Shown one piece after another: positions 46,507 to 55,709 of a stretch of 64,000 nucleotides of DNA. How positions within the stretch are numbered: the first letter of the stretch is position 1; each line of letters begins with the position of its first letter. Under the pieces are notes generated by a model. The model did not search any database. It was not told where the DNA came from and was given only the letters and a program-made list of their open reading frames with translations. The stretch is from Salinibacter ruber DSM 13855 (GTDB lineage Bacteria > Bacteroidota > Rhodothermia > Rhodothermales > Salinibacteraceae): the NCBI RefSeq assembly GCF_000013045.1, contig NC_007677.1:2232001-2296000 (forward strand), written 5' to 3'. Position numbers and translations under genes: made by a program.

Positions 46507-47115
46507 TCATTGCCCCTCCGTCTGTTGCCCGGGGGTGATCCCGAGTGCCCGGAGCACCCGACGATTCAAGTTGTGGTCCTGCCGGGCGTACATGAAGAGC
46601 ACCTTCTCGCTCTTGTCAAAGACGTAGTCGTACCCTTCCTCCGTGGCAACCTCCTCCGTAGCGTCGAGGATGCGCTCCTGGATGGGGCGCATGAGCTCCT
46701 GCTGCCGGGTGTAGAGCCGGCCGTCCGGCCCGAAGTATCGCTGGCGTAGCCGGTCGACCTTTTCCCGGGCCTTCTGGATGGCCGCCTGCTTCTGCCGACG
46801 CTCCTCGTCGGTGTAGAGCAGCTCCCACGCCCGGTACTCGTCCCGCAGGGCCTGTACCTGTTCCTCCTGGGCCTCGATTTCGGCGCGCCACTCGTCCTCC
46901 AACTGGTCGAGTTTCTGCTCCACGCTCGCGTATTCCGGAAGCTTCTCCAGAATGGCCTGCGAGTCGATGTACCCAATCTTCTGCTGGGCGCGTGCCTCGC
47001 CCCCCCACAGCACGCACAGCGCGGCGGCCATCACGACAACGCGGGCCAGATGCCGCGTAGGGGGGGCAAGAGCGTTCCGGACCGTGCCGCCTCCACCGCA
47101 TCGCTGATCCTGCAT
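46507..47115 (-). CDS. Skp/OmpH family periplasmic chaperone
   Basis: The product is 202 residues from the ATG at 47115 (MQDQRCGGGGTVRNALA). The signal sequence ends near EARAQ. QKIGYIDSQAILEKLPEY is the Skp/OmpH start signature, then a charged coiled coil runs to about residue 140. The C-terminal part (PIQERILDATEEVATEEGYDYVFDKSE) matches the family's closing motif, where a Tyr/Phe pair seals the trimer. It prevents aggregation of outer-membrane proteins before BamA takes them. It lies 57 bp downstream of bamA on the same strand, as in many Gram-negative genomes. The frame upstream of the chosen start is not hydrophobic. Confidence 0.9.
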   Translation of the reverse strand: MQDQRCGGGGTVRNALAPPTRHLARVVVMAAALCVLWGGEARAQQKIGYIDSQAILEKLPEYASVEQKLDQLEDEWRAEIEAQEEQVQALRDEYRAWELLYTDEERRQKQAAIQKAREKVDRLRQRYFGPDGRLYTRQQELMRPIQERILDATEEVATEEGYDYVFDKSEKVLFMYARQDHNLNRRVLRALGITPGQQTEGQ

Positions 47116-47172
47116 GGCACTCGGGTCGGCAACCGGCTCTGTGTACGCGAGCGATCGTCCCTCCTCCATCCA

Positions 47173-49707
47173 CTAGCGTCCGCCCCCGCCGAAGCCCTGC
47201 CCCAGCGAGAACTGGAAGGACCAGCCCGGGGACTCGATGTTGCTCGTTTCGAGCGAGCGGTAGGATTCAAAGTTGTATCCGTAGTTAAACTCGATCATGC
47301 CCACAATGGGAAGGAACAGCTTCACGCCCACCCCGGCCGACCGGTACAGGTCGTTGGGGGTGTACGCGTTCAGGCTGTTCCACGCATTGGCCGCGTCGAG
47401 GAACACATACGGACGCGCCTGCAGCTGCTGCGACTCGACCGCCTTCCACCGAAACTCGGAGGTGTACTTGTTCATCACCTGACCGCCCTGTGGCTGCAGG
47501 TTGCCCCCACGAGTGCGGTTGAGCGGACCGATCACGCCGCGCGGGTATCCGCGCATGAAGACCGGGTCCGTCCCGAACGTGCCGCCCTGGTAGTCGAACG
47601 GCGTCCCGCCCACCTCGAAGGTCTCGAACCGGACCGGATCGCCGGTGATGGAGCCAATGTAGCCGAAGTTGGTCCCGACGCCGAACGAGAAGTTCTCCCC
47701 AATCGGGACGTTCCAGCTCGAATTGAGCCGCCACTTGTGGTACTGAACCAGGTCGCCGATCGGCGGGGCCACCTCCACCGAGAGCGACACCTTCGACCCG
47801 GTGCGGGGGAAGGTGGGGTTGTCGACGGAATTGCGGCTCAGCGACTGCCGGAACGTGATGGACTGGTTGGTGCCGTACGGGACGCTGCCGAAGAGGGGAC
47901 GCCGATTTCCGGTACTCGCGTCGCGGCCCCGATTGTCGTAAAGCTGAAATCCCACGCGCGACCCAACCATGAACTTGTCGTCGGGCCAGTTTAGCCGCTG
48001 GCGGACGAACAGGTTGGCCGAGATGTTCTGGAACCGGCCGTCGCGGATGCCACGAGAGGCGCTGCGCCCCCCGAAGACCGAGCGGGTGTACTTCGAGTAC
48101 GACACCGAGCCCCCGACCGGCGTCGGGCTGCCCCCGAACCAGGGCTCCGTGAAGGAGAGCGAATAGTTCTGGTAGTAGGTGCCGTTGGTCCGCACGTTCA
48201 CGCTCAGCTTCTGGCCATCGCCGGACGGAAGCGGGCGCCAGGCGTCGCCCTCGAACAGGTTCTGGGCCGAGAAATTGTTGAACTGAAATCCAAGCTGGAG
48301 GACGAGCCCGAACTGCCCGAACGTTCCGGAGAGCTGGAGCTGGTCGCTCCCCACCTCCTCGACGCTGTAGCTGACGTCCGCCTCTTTTTCTTCCTGGTCG
48401 ACACTGATGTCGGGCCCGCCGGACAGGGATTCCTGACTGAAGTAGTCCAGCTGATTGAGGCGGCGAATCGACTCCTGAATCGCGCTCCGGCTGAACCGAT
48501 CGCCGGGCACCGTGTACAGCTCCCGACGAATGACGTAGTCTTTGGTCTTCGTGTTGCCGGTGATGTTGACGTCGCCGAAGTTGTAGATCTCTCCCTCCCG
48601 CACGTCCATCGTAATGTCGAGCGAGTCCCCCTCTGCGACCCGTACCGTTGGCTGCACGTCCGCCCGCATGTAGCCGCGGTCCATGTAGAGGCCCAGCACC
48701 CCGCTCTGCCGCCCGCTGCCGTATAGGTTCTCGTCGAGGGCCTTGCCGTTGTACACCTCGCCCTCCGTGAGCCCCAACTGCTCGGACAGGACCCGGTCCG
48801 GATAGACGCTGTTGCCCTTCCAGTCGACCTCGCGCACATAGTACTGGTCGCCCTCCCGCACCTTCACGTCGATCCCGAGCCCGCCGTCTCCCATGTAGTA
48901 TACCGAGTCCCGGACGATCTGGGCGTCGTAGTAGCCGTGCTCGCGGTACAGATCGATGACGAGATCAAGGTCGTCCTCGTAGGCGTCCCGCTTGAACTGC
49001 TCGCCCTTCCAGATGCGCCACCAGCGGTTTTCGCGCGTCTCCTCCATCGCCCCCCGCAGGTCCCCATCGTCAAATCGTTCGTTGCCGAGGAAGCGGATGC
49101 GCTCGACCTCGATCTCCTCCTTCCGATCTACGTTGAAGACCAGTCGGACGCGGTTGTCCTGGGTGCTCGTGCGCTGCACGCTGACGTCCGTCCGCAGATA
49201 GCCCTCGTCCTTGTAGAAGTTTTTGATGATCTGCTTGGCCCGCTCCACGTCGGAGGGACGAGCGGGGCTTCCCTTCAGGAGGGGAATCTGCTTCTTCAGG
49301 TCCTCACGATCCCCATCGTCGATGCCCTGTAGCTTGTAGGCGGTAAGGGTGGGCTCGGGCGTCACGTCGATGACGAGCGTCACGTTGCCCCCCGATTGGT
49401 CGGTCCGGTGGATGGAGACGTCCGAGAACGTTCGGAGGTCGTAGATGGCGCGGATGGCCTGGCTGATGGCCTGGCCGGACGGGAGCGTCACTTCCTGGCC
49501 CGCCGCCAGGCCGCTCGACTGGATGACGAACTGGCGCGTCTGCGCATCTTCCACCCCACGCACCTGGATGTCTTCAACCACGAACGTGGGGCGTGGCGCA
49601 GCCGCACTTCCCGATCCGGACGCGGGACTCGTCGTCTGTGCAGCCCCGGCAAGGGGCGCACCGACAAAGAGCACAGCGAGAACAAAAGCGGGCAGCCGTA
49701 GGCGCAT
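47173..49707 (-). CDS. bamA: Outer membrane protein assembly factor BamA
   Basis: The 844-residue product has a signal peptide (ending near GAAQ), about five POTRA domains in residues about 40-430 (marks include VRGVEDAQTRQF, IRFLGNERFDDGDL, VDWKGNSVYPDRVL and VNITGNTKTKDYVIRREL) and a C-terminal 16-strand barrel. The barrel loop motif is seen as MRGYPRG, the equivalent of the VRGF/Y tip that is essential in the family. BamA inserts barrel proteins into the outer membrane. It sits in a block with dxr, rseP, uppS upstream and two skp genes downstream. The C-terminus ends FSLGQGFGGGGR, so a Gly-rich tail follows the last aromatic residue. Confidence 0.97.
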   Translation of the reverse strand: MRLRLPAFVLAVLFVGAPLAGAAQTTSPASGSGSAAAPRPTFVVEDIQVRGVEDAQTRQFVIQSSGLAAGQEVTLPSGQAISQAIRAIYDLRTFSDVSIHRTDQSGGNVTLVIDVTPEPTLTAYKLQGIDDGDREDLKKQIPLLKGSPARPSDVERAKQIIKNFYKDEGYLRTDVSVQRTSTQDNRVRLVFNVDRKEEIEVERIRFLGNERFDDGDLRGAMEETRENRWWRIWKGEQFKRDAYEDDLDLVIDLYREHGYYDAQIVRDSVYYMGDGGLGIDVKVREGDQYYVREVDWKGNSVYPDRVLSEQLGLTEGEVYNGKALDENLYGSGRQSGVLGLYMDRGYMRADVQPTVRVAEGDSLDITMDVREGEIYNFGDVNITGNTKTKDYVIRRELYTVPGDRFSRSAIQESIRRLNQLDYFSQESLSGGPDISVDQEEKEADVSYSVEEVGSDQLQLSGTFGQFGLVLQLGFQFNNFSAQNLFEGDAWRPLPSGDGQKLSVNVRTNGTYYQNYSLSFTEPWFGGSPTPVGGSVSYSKYTRSVFGGRSASRGIRDGRFQNISANLFVRQRLNWPDDKFMVGSRVGFQLYDNRGRDASTGNRRPLFGSVPYGTNQSITFRQSLSRNSVDNPTFPRTGSKVSLSVEVAPPIGDLVQYHKWRLNSSWNVPIGENFSFGVGTNFGYIGSITGDPVRFETFEVGGTPFDYQGGTFGTDPVFMRGYPRGVIGPLNRTRGGNLQPQGGQVMNKYTSEFRWKAVESQQLQARPYVFLDAANAWNSLNAYTPNDLYRSAGVGVKLFLPIVGMIEFNYGYNFESYRSLETSNIESPGWSFQFSLGQGFGGGGR

Positions 49708-49876
49708 GCTGATTGGGTGCTCGTTGAAGGACGTCGTTGTATGGCAATCAGCCCGGTAAAACAGGAGTCCACGCGGGCGGTTTCGGGGGAACGGATGTGC
49801 GCACTTCCTTTAACGCGCCTTCCCCGGGAATTATTCTCTCCCCCGACTAAAGACCGTCCAGGCCGGTCGCCTCCCG

Positions 49877-50707
49877 CTACGTCCCAGGGCCGGGATCGTC
49901 GGCGGAGGCGCACTCGATGCGGCCGAACCGTCGGTCTCGGTCCTGGTAGCTGCGAATGGACGCGTACAGCTGGGGCCGCCGAAACGCCGGCCAGAACTCG
50001 TCGGTGATGTAAAACTCCGTGTAGGCGCTCTGCCAGAGCAGGAAATTGGAGAGACGGAACTCGCCCCCCGTCCGAACCAGAAGGTCCGGGTCCGGCATGC
50101 CCGACGTGTCGAGCTGCTCCTCGAACAGGGCCGCGTCGATGTCGTCCGGCGAACACTCTCCCTCTTCGACCTTGGTGGCAAGGTCTCGGGCAGCCCGCAC
50201 GATTTCCCAGCGCCCGCTGTAGGAGAGCGCGAGGGTGAGCGTCATGCGGTCGTTCTCGGCCGTGTCCCGCTTGGTCTGACGGAGGGCGTCCTGGCACGAC
50301 CCGGGGAGCTCCGACAGGTCGCCGATGGTCTGCAGCCGCACCCCATTCTCCATCAGCGTGTCCCGCTCCTCCTTCACGGTCTGTACCAGGAGTTCCATCA
50401 GCGCATTGATCTCCGCGTCGGGCCGCTCCCAGTTTTCGGTGCTAAACGTGTAGAGGGTGAGGTAGTCGATGCCGAGCTCCGCGCAGGCCTCCGTCACGTC
50501 GCGGACGGACGTCACGCCCTCGTGGTGCCCCACGACCCGGGCCTCGCCCCGCTCCTGGGCCCAGCGGCCGTTCCCGTCCATGATACAGGCCACGTGGGCC
50601 GGGAGCTCTCCCCGATCCCGGAGGGCACGCTGCCGCTGCTCGTCACTGAGCTCGGCCGCTTCACACTGGGCGGATCCGTTCGCTGAGGGATGCCGAGACG
50701 ATGCCAT
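49877..50707 (-). CDS. uppS: Isoprenyl transferase (undecaprenyl diphosphate synthase)
   Basis: The product is 276 residues from the ATG at 50707 (MASSRHPSANGSAQ). It builds cis-polyprenyl diphosphate, the lipid carrier for peptidoglycan and surface polysaccharide, from farnesyl and isopentenyl diphosphates. The family marks are IMDGNGRWAQERG with the catalytic Asp, YTFSTENWERP, and LLVRTGGEFRLSNFLLWQSAYTEFYI near the C-terminus. An N-terminal extension of about 38 residues before HVACIMDG is longer than usual. It lies between rseP and bamA on the same strand, coupling carrier supply to envelope assembly. Confidence 0.95.
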   Translation of the reverse strand: MASSRHPSANGSAQCEAAELSDEQRQRALRDRGELPAHVACIMDGNGRWAQERGEARVVGHHEGVTSVRDVTEACAELGIDYLTLYTFSTENWERPDAEINALMELLVQTVKEERDTLMENGVRLQTIGDLSELPGSCQDALRQTKRDTAENDRMTLTLALSYSGRWEIVRAARDLATKVEEGECSPDDIDAALFEEQLDTSGMPDPDLLVRTGGEFRLSNFLLWQSAYTEFYITDEFWPAFRRPQLYASIRSYQDRDRRFGRIECASADDPGPGT

Positions 50708-50873
50708 GGGACTACGTCGCTCCGTCCGAATGTACGCACGATGGGGGACGCACTCTCCCCGGTTTTGCGAAGTGCAACAGGGTGGTAACCTACGAGGCGC
50801 CATCTCGAAGGTCAACGGCCCCGCCTACGCATTTTGTGTCAACCGCCCTCCCGGAGCCCCCCCGGCCCCTGGA

Positions 50874-52316
50874 CTACAGCCGTAGAATGTCGTTAAAGAT
50901 GAGGAACGCCATGAACCCAATCAGCAAAATCATCCCCACCTGCTGGGCCACGAGCCGCACCCGCACGGAGGGGCGGCGGCGCGTGACCGCCTCGTAGAGC
51001 AGGAACAACAGCTGCCCGCCGTCCAGCGCCGGGATGGGGAGGATGTTCATGATGGCCAGCGTGATCGAGAGCGCCGCGATGAGCCGCCAGTACGCAGTGG
51101 CCCCCGCCGCCGCTGCCTCGCTGGTCACGTCCGCGATCATCACCGGCCCACCGAGGCTGTCGGTCAGGCTGTCGCGCCCCTCGGCAATCCGCTTCAGGGT
51201 AACGACGATGTTGCGGCCGTAGGTCCAGGTGTCCACGGCCCCTGCCTTCAGCGCGGCCAGGGGGCCGTACGTCACGGTCCGGATCCCAAACTCGTCGAAC
51301 AGGGCCTGCCGCGTCACCGAGCTCGCCCTGGGACTCCGAACCCCGAGGAGGTACCGCTCCCGCTTCGAATCGTAGCGGGCGGCGACCGAGTCCGCAAACA
51401 CGACGCCTTGACTGGTGCGCCGAACGACTCGTGGCGACCGCGACCGGTCCGACTCCCCAACGAGGGAGTCTGGACGAAACCACCGCATCGCCACCCGCGC
51501 CCCCTCTGCCTGCTGCAGACGTGCACTCATTTCCCGCCAGAACCGCACCGTATCGCTCTGGAGGGCATAGATCCGGTCTCCCGTCTGCAGCCCCACCGAG
51601 TCGGCCGGGCTGCCGGCCTCCACGGCCCCAATGAGCGCAGGCTGAAACCCGAGCCCAAAGCCCTGCTCGTTGCTTCGGGCGCGGCTCAACCGCGAGATGA
51701 AGTTGGGGGGGCCGGTGATGGTCTGTCGCTCTCCGTCCCGGACGACGGTGATGGTCAGCGTGTCCGCCGCAATGAGCGACGACGGCTCCACCTGCCGGAA
51801 GCGCTCAAAATCGCTGCCGTTCACCCGGACGATGCGGTCCCCCGTTCGCAGTCCCAAATCGTGGGCGACCGATCCCTCTTCCACGTACACCTGCTCCACG
51901 TTCTCCGCGGGGATGTAGGTATCGCCCTCGCTCCAGCTTAGCCCACCGAAGATCACGATGGCCAGGATGGCGTTGAATATCACCCCAGCACTGATCACAA
52001 TGATGCGCTGCCAGACGGGCTTTCCCCGAAACTCCCACGGCTCGGGGTCGGTCTCCACGTGGTCGGTGTCGAGGCTCTCGTCGATCATGCCGCTGATTTT
52101 CACGTAGCCGCCCAGCGGCGTGGCCCCCACTGCGTACTCGGTGTCTCCGTACGTCCGCCCGAACAGCGTCGGCGGAAACCCGATCGAGAAGCGCTCGACC
52201 CGCATGTCGAAGTACTTGGCCGTCAGGAAGTGGCCCAGCTCGTGGACGAACACCAGGATGGTGAGTGCGAGGAGCACCCAGAGGGTGGACGTGAGAACGC
52301 TGACTACAAGCTCCAT
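50874..52316 (-). CDS. rseP: Site-2 protease RseP-like (M50 zinc metalloprotease)
   Basis: This 480-residue inner-membrane protease has the zinc motif HELGHFLTAKYF in the first helix and the second metal ligand region near PALDGGQL (about residue 424) in the third. Two PDZ-like domains lie between them (EEGSVAHDLGLRTGDRIV and EAGSPADSVGLQTGDRIY). Such enzymes cut membrane helices, for example of anti-sigma factors, to release sigma factors during envelope stress. Length is a little over E. coli RseP (450). It is preceded by dxr and followed by uppS on the same strand. No RseA/RpoE pair is in the window. Confidence 0.93.
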   Translation of the reverse strand: MELVVSVLTSTLWVLLALTILVFVHELGHFLTAKYFDMRVERFSIGFPPTLFGRTYGDTEYAVGATPLGGYVKISGMIDESLDTDHVETDPEPWEFRGKPVWQRIIVISAGVIFNAILAIVIFGGLSWSEGDTYIPAENVEQVYVEEGSVAHDLGLRTGDRIVRVNGSDFERFRQVEPSSLIAADTLTITVVRDGERQTITGPPNFISRLSRARSNEQGFGLGFQPALIGAVEAGSPADSVGLQTGDRIYALQSDTVRFWREMSARLQQAEGARVAMRWFRPDSLVGESDRSRSPRVVRRTSQGVVFADSVAARYDSKRERYLLGVRSPRASSVTRQALFDEFGIRTVTYGPLAALKAGAVDTWTYGRNIVVTLKRIAEGRDSLTDSLGGPVMIADVTSEAAAAGATAYWRLIAALSITLAIMNILPIPALDGGQLLFLLYEAVTRRRPSVRVRLVAQQVGMILLIGFMAFLIFNDILRL

Positions 52317-52385
52317 ACAGCAGCAGTGAGGACCGGGAGGCCAGTACGCCTCAGTGGAAAGGCAGCGACGGATTCATCCTGTCGT

Positions 52386-53591
52386 TCAATTTGATGTCGG
52401 TAAGGGGAGTTCCTCGACCCGCCGGCGGGCCTCCGTGTCCGCCGCCACCAGATCGTCCAGGGTGGGACTGGCCTGCACGGGGAGCTGCTCAAGCACCCGT
52501 TCAACGGCACGGGGAATGTCCAGGAAGCCCAGTTGGCCCTCCAGAAAGCGCCCCACGGCCGCCTCGTTGGCGGCGTTCAGGAGGGCCGGGGCCGTGCCCC
52601 CCGCCTCCAGGGCGTCGTAGGCGAGCCGCAGGCACGGAAATTTCTCCAGGTCCGGCCGCTCGAAGTCGAGGCGCGAGAGTTCGTCCCAGTCCAGTCGCTC
52701 GTGGGACGCGGGCCAGCGGGACGGGTAGCTCAGCGCGTACTGAATGGGCACCTTCATGTCCGGGACGCCGAGCTGCGCCTTCACGGCCCCGTCGGCAAAC
52801 GACACCATCGAGTGCACGATGGACTGCGGGTGGACGAGCACCTGAATGCGGTCGACCGGCACGTCGAACAGCCACTTCGCCTCAATCACCTCCAGCCCCT
52901 TGTTCATCATGGTGGCGGAGTCGACCGTGATTTTCGCCCCCATCGACCAGTTCGGATGGTCGAGGGCCTCCTCCACCGTAATGTCGCCGAAGGTGTCGGC
53001 CGGGCGGTCCCAGAACGGCCCGCCGGACGCGGTCAGCACGAGCTCCTCGACCGCCCGCTCGGACTCGCCCGCCAGGCACTGAAAAATTGCCGAGTGCTCG
53101 CTGTCGACGGGCAGTAGCTGCCCGCCTCCGTCCGCCACGGCCTGCGTGACCAGCGCGCCCCCCACGACCAACGTTTCTTTGTTGGCGAGGGCGACCTGCT
53201 TCCCCGCCCGCACCGCCCTCAGGATGGGCCGGAGCCCCGCAAAGCCGACCACCGCCCCCAGCACCACGTCCACGTCCGACCGCGTGGCCGCCTCGCAGAG
53301 CCCCTCCGTCCCCACGAGGACCCGCACGTCCGGCGCGTCCGCCGGCAGCGTTTTCTTGAACGCCTCGGCGCTCTCGGCGGACCCGACGGCCACGCACTCG
53401 GGACGGAACTCTTGAACCTGCGCGGCAAGGCGCTCCACATTCTGGCGACAGGTGAGCACCCGCACGTCGAACCGGTCCGGAAAGAGCCGGACGACCTCAA
53501 GTGTCTGGGTGCCAATCGATCCGGTCGCCCCGAGCAGGGCGAGCCGTCGCGGCTCCGAGGCCGACGTTCCGTTCTGGGAGACTGCGTCCAT
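52386..53591 (-). CDS. dxr: 1-deoxy-D-xylulose 5-phosphate reductoisomerase
   Basis: The product is 401 residues from the ATG at 53591 (MDAVSQNGTSASEPRR). It makes methylerythritol phosphate, the committed step of the MEP isoprenoid pathway, using NADPH and a divalent metal. LLGATGSIGTQTLEVV is the dinucleotide site. VALANKETLVVGG, LLPVDSEHSAIFQCL and TASGGPFWD carry the substrate and metal ligands, and NWSMGAKITVDSATMMNKGLE follows. It is the first gene of the leftward envelope block dxr-rseP-uppS-bamA-skp-skp. Upstream frame extension is Arg-rich and not conserved, so it is rejected. It is divergent from the TPR gene. Confidence 0.96.
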   Translation of the reverse strand: MDAVSQNGTSASEPRRLALLGATGSIGTQTLEVVRLFPDRFDVRVLTCRQNVERLAAQVQEFRPECVAVGSAESAEAFKKTLPADAPDVRVLVGTEGLCEAATRSDVDVVLGAVVGFAGLRPILRAVRAGKQVALANKETLVVGGALVTQAVADGGGQLLPVDSEHSAIFQCLAGESERAVEELVLTASGGPFWDRPADTFGDITVEEALDHPNWSMGAKITVDSATMMNKGLEVIEAKWLFDVPVDRIQVLVHPQSIVHSMVSFADGAVKAQLGVPDMKVPIQYALSYPSRWPASHERLDWDELSRLDFERPDLEKFPCLRLAYDALEAGGTAPALLNAANEAAVGRFLEGQLGFLDIPRAVERVLEQLPVQASPTLDDLVAADTEARRRVEELPLPTSN

Positions 53592-53774
53592 GAGATTGTG
53601 CCACACTAAACGAGCAAAAAGTCGAACCTGCCGCGTCGCCGGTCGCCGCGTCGCGAGGTCAGCCCGGGCACGGAAACGTCCGTCTCGGGCGCGCCGTAGG
53701 GTACCACTGTCTACCAACGGGACGCCCCCGTCCGCTGGACGTACCGGATTTCCCCGCACGCCTTCTCCCCCGCC

Positions 53775-55658
53775 GTGACCCGTCCCCTACTGCCACGGTC
53801 CCTTTCCGCCGAAGGCATGCGCTGCCTGCCGATCGTGCTCGCCCTCGGGCTCCTGCTCGGGCCCGTGGCCGGCCCCGCCCACGCCCAGCGGTCCGACAGC
53901 ACGCAACTGAGGAAATTCCAGCGGGCCAACGAGTTCCTCCGTGCCGACCGGCCCGAACGCGCCCTTCCCCTGCTGGAGTCACTTTACTCCAACGCCCCGG
54001 AGAACGCGGCGTTCTACCGAAAGCTGAAGCAGGCCTACGAGAGCCTCAAGCGCTACCGCGACGCCCTCCGGCTGGTGGAGGAGCGCATCGGCTCCCCCCC
54101 GACCGTTTCCCGCCTCGCCGAGAAAGCCCGTCTTCAGTACCAGAAGGGCGAGGGGGAGGCCGCCGATGCCACGTGGGATCGGGCGCTCGCACTCGCCCCC
54201 AACGAGCCCCAGACGTACCGAACCGTCTACAACACCCTGGCCGAGCTTCGCCAGTTCCGCAAGGCCATCGCGGTCCTCCAGGAGGGGCGCGCCGCCCTCG
54301 ACCAGCCCGACGCGTTCCGGACCGAGCTCGCCCACCTGTACGGCCTGGACGGCCAGTTTGAGGCCGCCATGCAGGAGTACGTCGCGTTTCTCGCCGAGGC
54401 CCCCAACCGCCTCAACTACGTTCGGAGCCGCCTTCGGACGTTTGTCGAACAGGGGCAGGGCATTGCGGCCAGCATCCAGGTGCTCCAGCAGACGGTTCAG
54501 GAGAATCCCCTGAACGAGGCCTACCGGACGCTCCTCGCGTGGCTGCACACGGAGCAGGACGACTACGCGGCGGCGTTCGACGAGTACCGGGCCCTGGACC
54601 GTCTCGGGGACCGCCAGGGGCAGATCCTCTTCGGGTTCGCCCGCCGGGCCGCCGACGCGCAACGCTACGGCGTGGCCACTCGGGCCTGCGAGGCCATCCA
54701 GGAGCAGTATCCGCGGTCGGGCGTCGCCCCGGAGGCGCAGAAGCTCCGGGGCGACCTCTACCGCCGCTGGGCCGACCAGGGGGCCGACTCCACCACGGCC
54801 GCCCAAGACTCTGTCCGGTACGCCCGAGCCCGGACGGCCTACAAAACGTTCCTTCGCGAGAACCCGGGGCACGCGGATTATCCGGCAGCCCTTCTCCGGC
54901 TCGGGACGCTCCAGATCGACGCCTACCGCAACCTGGACGATGCCCAGGAGACCCTCAGCCAGCTCGTCTCGAATCACCCAGAAACCACGGCCGCCGAGGA
55001 GGGCCAGTATCAACGGGGCCGCATTGCGGTCCTTCGGGACTCGCTGGACCGCGCCCGTCTTCTCTTTTCCCGCCTGGCCGCCAACGCGCAGTCGAGCGAC
55101 CTCGCCGACCAGGCCCAGTACGAACTGGCGCTCCTGCACTTTTACCAGGGGGAGTTCGACGCTACGGCGGCCCGGGCCGCCTCCATCAGCGAAAACCCAT
55201 CGGCGGACGTGGCCAACGACGCCATTGCGCTGAAAACCCTCTTGCAGGAGGCCCGCGGCCCCGACTCGCTCGACACGCCCCTTCGTACCTTCGCTCGCGT
55301 TCGGCTCCACGAGCGGCAGCACGCCTACGGCCGCGCGCTCGACTCGCTCGATGCCCTCCTGCGGCGGCACCCGCGGCACCCGCTCGCCGACGACGCTCGG
55401 TTCCGGCGGGCCAACATCCACCTCGCCCGCCACGACACCTCGGCGGCCCTTACGGCGTTTCGGGCCGTGCCGGAGCGGCACCCGCGCAGTCCCTTCGCCG
55501 ACCGCAGTCTGTTCCGGAGCGCGTCGCTCCTCGAGGCAAATGGCCGCCCCGCGGCGGCCGTCGAGACCTACGACCGCCTCTTGTCGGAATACCCCACGTC
55601 CCTCCTCGCGGGGGATGCCCGGAGCCGCCTTCGTGTCCTCCGCCGGTCCCAGGGCTGA
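53775..55658 (+). CDS. Secreted tetratricopeptide repeat protein
   Basis: The 627-residue product begins with GTG at 53775, or is 613 residues from the ATG at 53817 (MRCLPIVLALGLLLGPVAG), which opens the signal peptide. After cleavage near AHAQ, it is a chain of helical hairpins of TPR and Sel1-like spacing, for example RANEFLRADRPERALPLLES, YRKLKQAYESLKRYRDAL and YRTLLAWLHTEQDDYAAAF. Later repeats look like Tol-Pal YbgF-type tetratricopeptides (YELALLHFYQGEFDA, and FAD-RSLF...YDRLLSEYPTS). TPR proteins act as scaffolds, so it is probably a periplasmic or outer-membrane adaptor. It is followed by the amidotransferase-fold protein, 51 bp away in the same direction. Confidence 0.85.
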   Translation: MTRPLLPRSLSAEGMRCLPIVLALGLLLGPVAGPAHAQRSDSTQLRKFQRANEFLRADRPERALPLLESLYSNAPENAAFYRKLKQAYESLKRYRDALRLVEERIGSPPTVSRLAEKARLQYQKGEGEAADATWDRALALAPNEPQTYRTVYNTLAELRQFRKAIAVLQEGRAALDQPDAFRTELAHLYGLDGQFEAAMQEYVAFLAEAPNRLNYVRSRLRTFVEQGQGIAASIQVLQQTVQENPLNEAYRTLLAWLHTEQDDYAAAFDEYRALDRLGDRQGQILFGFARRAADAQRYGVATRACEAIQEQYPRSGVAPEAQKLRGDLYRRWADQGADSTTAAQDSVRYARARTAYKTFLRENPGHADYPAALLRLGTLQIDAYRNLDDAQETLSQLVSNHPETTAAEEGQYQRGRIAVLRDSLDRARLLFSRLAANAQSSDLADQAQYELALLHFYQGEFDATAARAASISENPSADVANDAIALKTLLQEARGPDSLDTPLRTFARVRLHERQHAYGRALDSLDALLRRHPRHPLADDARFRRANIHLARHDTSAALTAFRAVPERHPRSPFADRSLFRSASLLEANGRPAAAVETYDRLLSEYPTSLLAGDARSRLRVLRRSQG

Positions 55659-55709
55659 CGCCTCGCCCGTTGCTCCCGAAACGCCTTTGCCCAACCCGCT
55701 TCCTCTACG

